Below, in pieces: positions 46,103-56,453 of a DNA stretch of 64,000 nt. The stretch is from positions 227,767 through 291,766 of the forward strand of contig NZ_JAJOYR010000002.1 of assembly GCF_021202945.1 (NCBI RefSeq), given 5' to 3'. This DNA is from Stenotrophomonas sp. SY1. Lineage in GTDB: Bacteria; Pseudomonadota; Gammaproteobacteria; Xanthomonadales; Xanthomonadaceae. Every line of letters starts with the position of its first letter. The first letter of the stretch is position 1. Below the pieces are notes generated by a model. That model was not told the origin of the DNA, ran no database searches, and saw only the letters and a list, made by a program, of their open reading frames with translations. The translations under genes and the position numbers were made by a program.

Positions 46103-46788
46103 CTGGGACTACTGAAAAGCAGGAAAGAAAGGGAGCTTGTGTCCGGACAATAGCCGAGACGCCAAGATGCCATAGAAGTCGGTAGTGGACGTCAGGGCCC
46201 CATACCATCCACGACGAGTGCTGGTCGGTTCGGATTTCAACACGCCCGCGAACCGGAACGGTCCACCACCTGCGACCCGGCGTCGCCGGGCATGAAGCCA
46301 GGTCGCCGGCATCACGTCCGCTGCCGTGTCACTGCTGGATCCGTTCATGGCACCTCGGGGTTGATGATCACCAGCGCTGCCCGGCGACGGCATCGCTGCG
46401 CCTTCGCGCCGTGCATTGGATCGCAGTGCGGCTCGACACGCGTTAGCTGGCATTGATCTTCCGGGTACGGACCGAGTCTCGTCTTGAGCAATTCAATCTG
46501 ACATGCGGCCGAACTCAGCACAATCGAAAGCCTGCAGGACAAAGCTGAATCCGTCTGAATATGCCAATTCCCACATCTCGACAACGATACATCGCCGAAT
46601 CCGACACAAACGAAAGGAAAGCACATCTGAACGATATGCCATCACGATCATCACCAGCGATACCGCGCCCACATCCAGCCACCCGGCCACGCCAGCACCG
46701 CGCCAAGCCCGGCATCCGCCAGATCAGGACAAGTGCCCTGCCCGCATAGCCGGCATCATCGGCGACACCTGCAAACCGAAGCCGCGCC
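46103..46788. other. Long non-coding gap
   Basis: 686 bp between the PAS-AraC gene and the hypothetical gene at 46789. No frame has coding character, and the middle (46450-46650) is visibly less GC-rich. The short frames here have no recognisable domain or ribosome site. It could hold regulatory sequence, a small RNA or the remains of a lost gene. Confidence 0.45.
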
Positions 46789-47196
46789 ATGAGCCAAGCC
46801 TCCACCCCGAACCACTACGCCGTCGGCCAGCTGTGGGCCTGCAAGGGCCGCCACGCCGACGAGCAGCCCACTCTGCTGATCAACCGCATTGATCAGCACC
46901 CGCTCGGCGGCAACATCTATCACGTCACTTTGGGCGCACTGAAGATCCGTCACCCCGGCCTCCCGGGCGGCTACATGACCCAACTGGACCACGCACCGGT
47001 CACCGAGCAGACCCTGCAGCGCAGCGAGCTGCGCCTGATCGGCCAGCGCGATCCGGACCCGTCGTACCAGAAGGGCTACGCGCAGTGGCGCCAGGCCTTT
47101 GACGACGGCCAGGCCGGCTCGTTCGGGGTTAGCACGCCGACCATCCTGGAAATCGTCGAACGCCGCATCAACGACATCCCGCTCGACCAGGCCTGA
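46789..47196 (+). CDS. Conserved hypothetical protein
   Basis: 135 aa, soluble, no known motif. Features: HYAVGQLWACKGRHADEQPT, TLLINRIDQHPLGGNIYHVT, DHAPVTEQTLQRSELRL. It looks like a small beta-rich domain; the codon pattern is clear and a good terminator follows, so I take it as real. Family not recognised. Confidence 0.68.
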   Translation: MSQASTPNHYAVGQLWACKGRHADEQPTLLINRIDQHPLGGNIYHVTLGALKIRHPGLPGGYMTQLDHAPVTEQTLQRSELRLIGQRDPDPSYQKGYAQWRQAFDDGQAGSFGVSTPTILEIVERRINDIPLDQA

Positions 47197-47322
47197 GCTG
47201 TCACCGGCTCTCAAGCGCGACGACCATAGAATTCCGTTACGCACGGATGCCGACCGCGCGAGGTTCACGCTGGCGACCGGCCCCGCGCCTTGACCAAGAC
47301 GTGGCCTGCCGGCGCCCCAATG

Positions 47323-47354
47323 ACAACGCCCCGCTTTGAGCGGGGCGTTGTTTC
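47323..47354. terminator. Bidirectional rho-independent terminator
   Basis: ACAACGCCCCGCT/AGCGGGGCGTTGT with a TTG loop, followed by TTTC. It serves the plus-strand hypothetical gene and the convergent purA. Confidence 0.88.
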
Positions 47355-47382
47355 AATCATCGTTCGCAACTAATGGCTGCGA

Positions 47383-49105
<1,723 letters not shown>

Positions 49106-49412
49106 TGGATCCAGGGAGCAAGACTCGGGCTTGAGCTTTGGCTTTGGCCTTCGACCATCCCTTCTCCCGCTTGCGGGACGACAGGTCGGCAGGACTGCCG
49201 ATCTGTACGACTTGGCCGCCCGGAGGATGAGGTACATGGATGTGCCGAGTACAGGTGCCCGCAGGGCGGATAGGGGCCAGGCGCTCTATTCAAGCTGCCC
49301 TCCCCCGCTGCGCCAGCCCTTGCGCTGACGCAAGGGCGTTCGATGGGCAGCGAACCGGTGGTTCGCAAACTGCCCCTCTCACCAACGGGAGAGGGGCCAT
49401 GAGCAACTGCGC
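49106..49412. repeat. Palindrome-rich gap between hflC and the DUF2065 gene
   Basis: 307 bp without a gene. Includes CCCTTCTCCCGC/GCGGGAC near 49158-49180, a TTGCGCTGACGCAAG palindrome (49321-49335) and GCCCCTCTC/GAGAGGGGC arms (49373-49381, 49390-49398), members or relatives of the CTTCTCCCG family. Longer than normal inside this operon. Confidence 0.6.
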
Positions 49413-50276
49413 TCAGCGATCGTTCTTCAGGTACTGCAGGAACGGGTCGTTCTTGTCGAGCACGATCACGCCGTTGCCGTCAGTCATCGAGCCACGGTAG
49501 GCCTCCAGGCTGCGGTAGAAGGCATAGAACGACGGGTCAGCCGAACCGGCCTTGCCATAAATGGCGGCAGCCTGGGCATCGCCTTCACCACGCAGCTGCT
49601 GCGCATCACGCTCGGCTTCAGCCACGATCACGGTGCTTTCGCGGTCGGCCTGGGCGCGGATGGTCAACGACTGTTCCTCACCTTCGGCGCGCAGCTTGGC
49701 GGCCTCCTGCTTACGCTGCGCACGCATGCGCTCGTACACGTCGGTGATCACCTGGCTGTCGGTCGGCAGGTCGATCTGCTTGATGCGCAGGTCCACGATC
49801 TGCATGCCCAGCGGCACGATTGCCTCGTTGATGCTCTTCAGCTGGCCGGCGATCAGCTCGCCACGGTCACCGGACACCAGCGCCTGGAGCGTGCGCGAGT
49901 TGATCTGGTTGCGCAGCGAGTCGGTGATGATCGGCGCCAGGCGCGCATTGGCGACCTTGCCGTCACCGCCGGTGGCGCGGTAGTACGAGCGCACATCGGA
50001 GATGTAGCCGATGGCGAAGAAGTCGACGCTGACGTCCTTCTGTTCGGCTGTGAAGTAGCGCGCAGGAGCCGTGTCCAGCACCTGGAAGCGGCGGTCGAAC
50101 ACCCGCACCGTTTCCACCAATGGCACCTTGAAGTGCAGGCCCGGCTTGATGTCCGCGCGCACCACCTTGCCCAGGTTCAGCACCATCGCGGTCTGGTCTT
50201 CACGCACCACGTAGACCGAGCCCAGCAGGCCCAGCAGCACCACGACCAGCAGGCCGATTCCAAGAGAATTTTTCAT
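49413..50276 (-). CDS. hflC: HflC membrane protein (FtsH modulator)
   Basis: 287 aa, an N-terminal membrane anchor (LGIGLLVVVLLGLLGSVYVV) and a periplasmic SPFH/prohibitin domain (VPLVETVRVFDRRFQVLDTA). The C-terminal coiled coil is rich in Ala/Glu/Arg (RAEGEEQSLTIRAQADREST). Forms a large cage with HflK around FtsH and limits its proteolysis. Start overlaps the end of hflK by 4 bp. Confidence 0.95.
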   Translation of the reverse strand: MKNSLGIGLLVVVLLGLLGSVYVVREDQTAMVLNLGKVVRADIKPGLHFKVPLVETVRVFDRRFQVLDTAPARYFTAEQKDVSVDFFAIGYISDVRSYYRATGGDGKVANARLAPIITDSLRNQINSRTLQALVSGDRGELIAGQLKSINEAIVPLGMQIVDLRIKQIDLPTDSQVITDVYERMRAQRKQEAAKLRAEGEEQSLTIRAQADRESTVIVAEAERDAQQLRGEGDAQAAAIYGKAGSADPSFYAFYRSLEAYRGSMTDGNGVIVLDKNDPFLQYLKNDR

Positions 50277-51373
50277 CGACCGGCCTCCTCACGACTTGCC
50301 GAGCGCGAGACCGAACGGTCCGCATTGCGAATGCTGTCGGCAGCGGCCGGCAGTGCCGGCACCACCATTTCCGGGGTCAGCTGCGGCGCATTGCCCGAGG
50401 TTTTGCCCGCATCGACCGGCATCGGCACGTAGATCAGCTGGCGGCCATCGCCACCGATGACCTTGCGGTTCTCCGACAGCACCTGCTGCACGGTTTCCAG
50501 CCACAGGCGCTTGCGGGTGACTTCCGGGGCGTTCTTGTACTCACCCTGCAACAAGGTGAAGCGGCGCGCATCACCTTCGGCGCGGGCCACGGAGGCCTGC
50601 TTGTAACCTTCGGCGGTTGTGCGTGCACGCGAGGCCTGGCCACGCGCTTCCGGTACCACCTTGGCCGCGTAGGCCTGGGCTTCGTTGATCAGGCGTTCCT
50701 TGACCTGCTGGGCGCCGTTGACCTCGTCGAAGGCCGGCTTCACTTCTTCCGGCGGACGCGCGTCGGGCAGGGTCAGGCCGGTGACGCTCAGGCCAGTGTT
50801 GTAAGCCTTCAGCGAAGCCTGCAGGCGCTGCTCGGCGACCACGGCCAGCGGGCCGCGGTTGTTGAGCACGGTGTTCAGGTCAGCACGACCAACCTGCTCA
50901 CGCACGGCACTCTGCGCGGACTGCTCCAGCATCTGGTCGGCATCAACCGTGCCGAACAGGTACTGGCGCGGGTCGTCCACGCGGTACTGCACGTTCACCG
51001 ACACGTTGACGATGTTCTCGTCGCGGGTCAGCACCGGCACGTTGCTGCTGAAGGTCTTGATCTGGGTCGCATTGACCTTGACCACCGACTCGATCGGCCA
51101 CGGCAACTTGAAGTTCGGGCCCGGCTGCAGGATGCGCGAGAACTGGCCGAAGCGCAGCACCACGCCGCGCTGCTGTTCGCCGATCAGCTGGAAGCTGGAG
51201 AACAACACCAGCAACGCCACCGCAATCAGCACCCAGCGCCAGATACCGCCATCAAACAAGTCGCGCAGAGGTCCGGGCAGGCCACCGCCCCAACCACCCC
51301 CATTGCCGCCGCGTGGCTTGCGGGGCGCTCGGTTGTCGTCCCCACTGTTGCCGCCGGGTGTATTCCAGGCCAT
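50273..51373 (-). CDS. hflK: HflK membrane protein (FtsH modulator)
   Basis: 366 aa from the ATG at 51373 (MAWNTPGGNSGDDNRAPRKP). Gly-rich cytoplasmic N-terminus, one membrane segment (IWRWVLIAVALLVLFSSFQL), then SPFH domain (GVVLRFGQFSRILQPGPNFK) and a coiled-coil. Partner of HflC; overlapping stop-start ATGA shows coupled translation. The divergent gene is acuI. Confidence 0.95.
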   Translation of the reverse strand: MAWNTPGGNSGDDNRAPRKPRGGNGGGWGGGLPGPLRDLFDGGIWRWVLIAVALLVLFSSFQLIGEQQRGVVLRFGQFSRILQPGPNFKLPWPIESVVKVNATQIKTFSSNVPVLTRDENIVNVSVNVQYRVDDPRQYLFGTVDADQMLEQSAQSAVREQVGRADLNTVLNNRGPLAVVAEQRLQASLKAYNTGLSVTGLTLPDARPPEEVKPAFDEVNGAQQVKERLINEAQAYAAKVVPEARGQASRARTTAEGYKQASVARAEGDARRFTLLQGEYKNAPEVTRKRLWLETVQQVLSENRKVIGGDGRQLIYVPMPVDAGKTSGNAPQLTPEMVVPALPAAADSIRNADRSVSRSASREEAGR

Positions 51374-51516
51374 GCATGCTCCATCTGTAAGGGCCGGGTG
51401 CGGGTTGGTTCCCACCTGCCCAGCCATCAATCGAATCCCGATTCTACAAGATGGGGCAGACCTGCCGTTTAGCAACCGCTATCTTGGACATCCCCCGTTC
51501 CAACGCAGGCCCGAGC

Positions 51517-52512
51517 ATGTCCGTGACCACCCCGTTCCCCGCCTTCCGCATCCACAGTGACGACGCCGGCTACCGCAGCGGCGTGGAGCCGCTGGCGCTG
51601 GACCAGCTCAGCCCCGGCGAGGTGGTGATCCGCGCCCGCTGGTCCTCGGTCAACTACAAGGACGCGCTGGCCGGTACCGGCAAGGGCAAGATCCTGCGCC
51701 GCTTCCCGCTGGTCGGCGGCATCGACGTGGCTGGCGAGGTGGTCGCCTCCACCGACCCGGCCTTCCGCGAAGGCGACGCCGTGCTGACCACCGGCTGCGG
51801 CCTGAGCGAAACCCGCGACGGCGGCTACAGCCAGTACGTCCGGCTGGAATCGAAGTGGGTGATCCCACTGCCCGCCGCACTGTCGCTGCGCGAGGCCATG
51901 GTGCTGGGCACGGCCGGCTTCACCGCCGCACTGGCCTTGTTCCGGATGAAGGAGAACCGCCAATCGCCCGCCCACGGCCCGCTGGCGGTCACCGGTGCCA
52001 CCGGCGGCGTCGGTTCGCTGGCGGTGGACATCTTCAGCCGCGCCGGGTTTGAGGTGCACGCCGTCAGCGGCAAGGCCGAGGCGGCTGACTACCTCACCGC
52101 GATCGGCGCCAGCCAGGTGCTGGGGCGCGATGCGCTGGCCACCAGCCGGCCGATGGAATCGGCGCGTTTCGGCGGCGGCCTGGACAACGTCGGCGGCCCG
52201 ATGCTGGTCAGCCTGCTGGCGCAGACCACGCCCTATGGCAACGTCGCCTCGGCCGGCCTGGCGGCCACCGCCGAGCTGGACATGACGGTGATGCCCTTCA
52301 TCATCCGCGGCGTTTCGCTGCTGGGCGTGGCCTCGGCCGGTACCGCCCGCGACGTGCGCGAGCAGGTCTGGCAGCACTTGGGCAGTGACTGGAAGCCGCG
52401 CCACCTGGACCGCATCTGCACCCGCGAAGTCGGCCTGACCGAGCTGCCGGAGGTGTTCGAAACGATGCTGGCCGGCAACTCCTTCGGCCGCACCGTCGTA
52501 AGAATTGATTGA
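51517..52512 (+). CDS. acuI: Acrylyl-CoA reductase / YhdH-type quinone oxidoreductase
   Basis: 331 aa from the ATG at 51517 (MSVTTPFPAFRIHSD). Zinc-free MDR alcohol-dehydrogenase fold: SSVNYKDALAGTGKGKIL, the cofactor loop TGATGGVGSLAVDIFSRAGF and FGGGLDNVGGPMLVSLLA. The family (AcuI/YhdH) reduces acrylyl-CoA to propionyl-CoA with NADPH. Substrate is assigned by family only. Monocistronic, divergent from hflK. Confidence 0.87.
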   Translation: MSVTTPFPAFRIHSDDAGYRSGVEPLALDQLSPGEVVIRARWSSVNYKDALAGTGKGKILRRFPLVGGIDVAGEVVASTDPAFREGDAVLTTGCGLSETRDGGYSQYVRLESKWVIPLPAALSLREAMVLGTAGFTAALALFRMKENRQSPAHGPLAVTGATGGVGSLAVDIFSRAGFEVHAVSGKAEAADYLTAIGASQVLGRDALATSRPMESARFGGGLDNVGGPMLVSLLAQTTPYGNVASAGLAATAELDMTVMPFIIRGVSLLGVASAGTARDVREQVWQHLGSDWKPRHLDRICTREVGLTELPEVFETMLAGNSFGRTVVRID

Positions 52513-52617
52513 ACCCGGTCACGCCGCGCCATGGACGTGACGCACGCCGCTTCACGTCCATGCCGGGCCGGCACTACACTCGCCCGCATCTTGGGGAAAC
52601 AAGGTAGTGGGGAACAC

Positions 52618-53001
52618 ATGGCACGCATCCTTATCGTCGACGACTCACCGTCGCAGCTGATGGGCATCCAGCGCATCGTCGAGAAGCTGGGGCATGAAAC
52701 CTTCACCGCCACCGACGGCGCGGCCGGGGTGGAAGCGGCCAAGCAGGTGCTGCCGGACCTGGTGCTGATGGATGTGGTGATGCCCAACCTCAATGGTTTC
52801 CAGGCCACCCGCACGCTCAAGCGCGAAGCCAGCACCCAGCACATCCCGGTCATCCTGGTCACCACCAAGGACCAGGACACCGACCGGTTGTGGGGCATGC
52901 GCCAGGGCGCCAAGGCCTATATCACCAAGCCGTTCTCCGAAGAGGAGCTGTCGGAGGTGATCGCCCAGGTGTTCAGCGCCGAGGCGCCGCCGGCGGCCTG
53001 A
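52618..53001 (+). CDS. Single-domain response regulator, PilH-like
   Basis: 127 aa from the ATG at 52618 (MARILIVDDSPSQLMGIQRI). Phospho-acceptor Asp52 in LVLMDVVMP, acidic pair D8-D9, Thr in VTTKDQDTD and Lys in ITKPF are all there. NGFQATRTLKRE and VTTKDQDTDRLWG are strikingly PilH-like (twitching motility). There is no histidine kinase or pil gene next to it, so it is an orphan here and the pathway is not proven. Confidence 0.85.
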   Translation: MARILIVDDSPSQLMGIQRIVEKLGHETFTATDGAAGVEAAKQVLPDLVLMDVVMPNLNGFQATRTLKREASTQHIPVILVTTKDQDTDRLWGMRQGAKAYITKPFSEEELSEVIAQVFSAEAPPAA

Positions 53002-53038
53002 GCAACACCGCGTTCCGTAATGCCGGAACCGCAGCCAC

Positions 53039-53067
53039 AAAAAAAGCGGCGCAAGCGCCGCTTTTTT
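53039..53067. terminator. Bidirectional terminator
   Basis: A-run, GCGGCG/CGCCGC stem, T-run (AAAAAGCGGCG...CGCCGCTTTTTT). Between the PilH-like gene and the convergent THX gene. Confidence 0.9.
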
Positions 53068-53088
53068 CTTCACCACGCCTGGCGGGAA

Positions 53089-53271
53089 TCAACCGGCCTT
53101 GGCGACGGCCTTCTTGGCAACAGCCTTCTTGGCCGGAGCCTTGGCGACAGTCTTCTTGGCGACCGGCGCAGCAGCGCCCACGGCCACCTTGCTCACCACA
53201 TGCGAGCGCGAATTGCCGTAGCTGGCGTTATAGCGCTTGCCCTTGGCGGTCTTGCGGTCACCCTTACCCAT
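53089..53271 (-). CDS. 30S ribosomal protein THX with Ala/Lys-rich tail
   Basis: 60 aa. The N-terminal MGKGDRKTAKGKRYNASYG matches the short THX family (MGKGDrrTrrGKi.rGsyG). The other half is repetitive (VAKKTVAKAPAKKAVAKKAV), histone-like in character. Probably a small ribosome-associated basic protein; the tail may bind RNA. Ribosome site AGGAG is present. Confidence 0.8.
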   Translation of the reverse strand: MGKGDRKTAKGKRYNASYGNSRSHVVSKVAVGAAAPVAKKTVAKAPAKKAVAKKAVAKAG

Positions 53272-53298
53272 GTCGTCAACTCCTTAGTTTTGAATCCC

Positions 53299-53325
53299 AA
53301 AAAAACCCGTATTTACACGGGTTTG
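53299..53325 (-). terminator. Terminator downstream of the MerC-like gene
   Basis: Minus strand reads AAACCCGT, loop, ACGGGTTTTTTT, 55 bp past the stop of the MerC-like gene and before the THX gene. Textbook intrinsic terminator. Confidence 0.9.
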
Positions 53326-53379
53326 GCGAGGCCGCAACGGGCGCCCTCACACATGAGATGGAAGCCTAGCACGCGCCCC

Positions 53380-53793
53380 TCAATGTGCGCAGCTGGCGTC
53401 GTGAACGTGCCGGTGATTCAGTCGCAGATTGAGCAGATGGGCCAGGCCAACCAGCACACCGCCGACGGTCATCACCACCGCATGCGGCACCCGCGAATGG
53501 TGCAGTTCCGGGTGCAGCAGGCCGGCCCACAGCAGCAGCAGCCCCGGTACCAACCAGGCCAGCGCCAACAGCGCGCGATGCCGGTAGTAGCCCCAGATCA
53601 GGCTGGCCAGGCCCAGCAGCGTCACGAAGATGACCACGGTCCATTCGACGCTGTCGCTCAACCAGAACGACAGCCCGATCGACGGAGCCACCGCCAGCAG
53701 CGCCGGCAATACCGCGCAATGCACCGCGCACAACAGGGAGCCGGTCGCTCCGAAGCGATCAAGGAACTGGCGTAGCGCGGTCGGTAGAGGCAT
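53380..53793 (-). CDS. MerC-like membrane protein next to a zinc receptor
   Basis: 137 aa, four membrane segments, MerC domain type: GATGSLLCAVHCAVLPALLA carries a Cys-x3-Cys pair that could bind metal in the membrane, and the C-terminus is His-rich (LNHRHVHDASCAH). MerC proteins move mercury, but this version shares a divergent promoter containing a Zur box with a ZnuD-like receptor, so zinc transport or handling is likelier. The start ATG at 53793 is 24 bp from the box. Confidence 0.75.
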   Translation of the reverse strand: MPLPTALRQFLDRFGATGSLLCAVHCAVLPALLAVAPSIGLSFWLSDSVEWTVVIFVTLLGLASLIWGYYRHRALLALAWLVPGLLLLWAGLLHPELHHSRVPHAVVMTVGGVLVGLAHLLNLRLNHRHVHDASCAH

Positions 53794-53816
53794 GACTTCC
53801 AGCAGGGCGGCAGAGC

Positions 53817-53839
53817 GTTATGGAATAATATAACATTAT
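53817..53839. promoter_or_regulatory. Zur box between the MerC-like and ZnuD-like genes
   Basis: 23-bp imperfect palindrome, left part GTTATGGAATA and right part TATAACATTAT. On the minus strand it matches 17 of 22 defined positions of the gammaproteobacterial Zur pattern built on AATGTTATAnTATAACATT (comparison by eye). Midway between two divergent starts, so it could repress both in zinc-rich conditions. Confidence 0.72.
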
Positions 53840-53934
53840 CTCGAACCCGCGCCGAACACCTGTCGCTTCCTCCCCTGGCCGCAGGTTCAGCACGCCAACC
53901 AAGTGATACACAGTAACAACAAGGGCACCTTCCA

Positions 53935-56130
53935 ATGCATGCACTTCCCCGTCACTTCAACCGCCGCCTGCTGGCCGTCGCGCTGAGCGCCGCCCTGCCC
54001 GGCCTCGCCCTGGCTGCCGACGACAACGACGCCAGCGGCCAGAGCCACCATCTGACCGAGCTGTCCACCGTCAAGGTCACCGCCTCGCCGTTGCAGGGTC
54101 CGGCCGAATCGCTGGCCCGCCCGGTGGACGTACTTGCCGGTGAACGCCTGGACGAGCAGAAAGCCGGCACGCTCGGCGACACCGTCGGCAAGTTGCCCGG
54201 CGTGCAGAGCACCTTCTTCGGCCCCGGCGTGGGCCGCCCGATCATCCGCGGCCAGGAAGGCCCGCGCGTGCAGGTACTGTCCAACGGCGTGGGCAACATG
54301 GATGCCTCCACCGTCAGCGCTGACCATGCCACCAGCATCGAGCCGTTCCTGGCCGATCAGATTGAAGTGCTCAAGGGCCCGGCGACACTGCTGTTCGGCA
54401 GCGGCGCGATCGGTGGCGCGGTGAACGTGGTCGATGGCCGCATCGCCAGCGAGATCCCTGACCGCCCGCTCAGCGGCCGTGCCGAACTGCGTGGCAACTC
54501 GGTCAATGAAGAACGCAGCGGCATGTTCCGGCTCGATGGCGTGAGCGGCAACTGGGTGCTGCATGTCGATGGCCTGGTGCGCAACGGTGACGACTACCGC
54601 ATCCCCGGCTATGCGGTGATCGATGGCCTGGAAGACCACGACGGGCATGACCACGATCCTGCCGACGGTGACGAACCGCGCCGTGGCCGCCTGGACAACA
54701 GTTCGATCCGCACCCGCGCCGGTGGCCTGGGCGCGACCTGGCTGGGTGAAGGTGGCTACTTCGGCGTATCGGCCGGCACCTACCGCACCAACTACGGCAT
54801 TCCCAATGGTGCGCACGTCCATGCCGATGACCATGGCCATGATGATCACGACCATGACCACGACCATGGGGAAGAAGGCGAAGAACACGATGTCCGCATC
54901 GACATGGTGCAGAACCGCTTCGACATGAAGGCCGGCATCTACAACCCGACCTCGTTCCTGAAGAACATCAACCTGCGCGCCGGCTACACCGATTACGAAC
55001 ACACCGAACTGGAAGCCGGCACGCCGTCCACCCGCTTCACCAACCGTGGCATTGAAGGCCGGCTGGAAGCGGTGCAGCAGCAGATTGGCGGCTGGGATGG
55101 TGCGTTCGGCCTGCAGGTCAGCAACGGTGATTTCGGCGCGAAGGGCGAGGAAGCCTTCGTACCGGACACCGGCACGCAGAGCGTTGGCCTGTTCGTGTTG
55201 CAGGAAAAGCAGTTCGGCCCGTTCAAGCTGGAACTCGGCGGCCGCCATGACCAGGTCAAGCTCGACCCGGCCGACAGTAACCCGCGCCGCAAATTCGATG
55301 CCACCAACCTGTCGGCAGCCGGCATCTGGAAGGTCAATGAAGCGGTTGACCTGCGCTTTGGCATCGACAGCTCCGAGCGTGCACCGACCAATGAGGAGCT
55401 GTACGCCGCCGGTGCGCATATCGCCACCCGCTCGCTGGAAATCGGCGATGCCAACCTGAAGACCGAGCGCGGTCAGCGCGTCGAGCTGGGCATCCATACC
55501 CACAGCGACCGCCTGGATTTCACCGCGTCGATCTACCAGACCAAGTTCAAGGACTTCATCTATCTGGCCGACACCGGCGTGGTCGAATCGCTGCCGGTGC
55601 GCTTGTGGACCCAGCAGGACGCCACTTTCAAGGGCGCCGAGGCCGAGGCGACGGTGCATCTGTTCGAAGGCAATGCCGGTGACTGGGACCTGCGCGTGTT
55701 CGGCGATTACGTGAAGGCCGAACTCGATGGCAGTGGCACCCGCACGGTTGCGCTGGCGGTGCCGCATGGTGACCACAACCACAACTACACGGTGGATCTG
55801 GCCAACAGCGGTTACCTGCCGCGCATCGCCCCGACCCGCGTTGGTGCCGACCTGCGCTGGTCACGCGATGGCTGGCGTGCCTCGCTGGGCGCGGTGCGCT
55901 ACGGCAGCCAGAAGGATGTGGCACAGAACGAGGAGCCGAGCCCGGGTTACACGCTGGTGGATGCGCACTTCGCCTATCGCTGGGACCGCAATGGCAGCAA
56001 CAGCTACGAAGTGTTCCTGGACGGCAACAACCTGACCAATCGTGAGGCCCGTCCGCATACCTCGCTGCTGCGTGACTACTCGCCGTTGCCGGGCCGTGGC
56101 GTGGCGTTCGGCATCCGCGCCTGGTTCTGA
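53935..56130 (+). CDS. znuD: TonB-dependent zinc receptor (ZnuD-like)
   Basis: 731 aa with signal peptide (RRLLAVALSAALPGLALAAD). Plug: LSTVKVTASPLQGPAESLAR, GVQSTFFGPGVGRPIIRGQE, VEVLKGPATLLFGSGAIGGA-type block. Two long loops are His/Asp-rich: EDHDGHDHDPADGD (around 240) and HADDHGHDDHDHDHDHGEE (around 300), characteristic of the zinc receptor ZnuD in Neisseria. Ends GIRAWF. Preceded by a Zur-box match, which supports zinc uptake under starvation. Confidence 0.86.
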   Translation: MHALPRHFNRRLLAVALSAALPGLALAADDNDASGQSHHLTELSTVKVTASPLQGPAESLARPVDVLAGERLDEQKAGTLGDTVGKLPGVQSTFFGPGVGRPIIRGQEGPRVQVLSNGVGNMDASTVSADHATSIEPFLADQIEVLKGPATLLFGSGAIGGAVNVVDGRIASEIPDRPLSGRAELRGNSVNEERSGMFRLDGVSGNWVLHVDGLVRNGDDYRIPGYAVIDGLEDHDGHDHDPADGDEPRRGRLDNSSIRTRAGGLGATWLGEGGYFGVSAGTYRTNYGIPNGAHVHADDHGHDDHDHDHDHGEEGEEHDVRIDMVQNRFDMKAGIYNPTSFLKNINLRAGYTDYEHTELEAGTPSTRFTNRGIEGRLEAVQQQIGGWDGAFGLQVSNGDFGAKGEEAFVPDTGTQSVGLFVLQEKQFGPFKLELGGRHDQVKLDPADSNPRRKFDATNLSAAGIWKVNEAVDLRFGIDSSERAPTNEELYAAGAHIATRSLEIGDANLKTERGQRVELGIHTHSDRLDFTASIYQTKFKDFIYLADTGVVESLPVRLWTQQDATFKGAEAEATVHLFEGNAGDWDLRVFGDYVKAELDGSGTRTVALAVPHGDHNHNYTVDLANSGYLPRIAPTRVGADLRWSRDGWRASLGAVRYGSQKDVAQNEEPSPGYTLVDAHFAYRWDRNGSNSYEVFLDGNNLTNREARPHTSLLRDYSPLPGRGVAFGIRAWF

Positions 56131-56453
56131 TCGTCAACGCTTGGACGGCTCGATCCGGTAGCGGCGAGCCGTGCTCGGCGGGGGCCGCTGGCGATCCTGC
56201 GGACTGGCAACGGCTTGCCCTCACCCCAACTCCTCTCCCGTAAACGGGAGAGGGGCTTTCGGCTTTCCGGCTCCCGGCCCCGTTTCTGGGACTTTCACTC
56301 TGCCATCCCTGTTTAGGGGCTTTGATTCTCCCGGCACCGGCTTCCGCTCCTTCCTGCTTCCGCACTTCCACGCGATGCCAGCGTTCCATCTTCGTCACGC
56401 CAAATAGGTGCATATGCACATAAACTGCGGACCATCACTTCCCGGATGCCGTG
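56131..56453. repeat. Intergenic gap with decayed SMAG and a CTTCTCCCG-type repeat
   Basis: 323 bp. A worn SMAG copy (GTAGCGGCGAGCC...GCTCGGCG, from about 56159) and a CCCTCACCCCAACTCCTCTC...GAGAGGGGCTTT repeat at about 56219-56260. The remainder to the MarR gene has only the palindrome at 56408. Confidence 0.6.
56408..56419. promoter_or_regulatory. Candidate MarR operator
   Basis: GTGCATATGCAC is a perfect 12-bp palindrome, 34 bp before the MarR ATG. MarR proteins bind such palindromes near their own promoter; an operator role is inferred. Confidence 0.45.

Noticed and set aside
46526..46630. Further GAAAG words upstream of the hypothetical gene at 46789, as AgaR sites
   Set aside because: Few copies, no regular spacing and no link of the neighbouring genes to GalNAc.
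46493..46690. Minus-strand 65-codon frame that looks like a small membrane protein
   Set aside because: One hydrophobic stretch only, no ribosome site found and no similarity that I recognise.
46503..46892. Plus-strand frame overlapping the start of the hypothetical gene at 46789
   Set aside because: Low-complexity Pro/Arg/Ala content, no ribosome site, and would overlap the better-supported frame.
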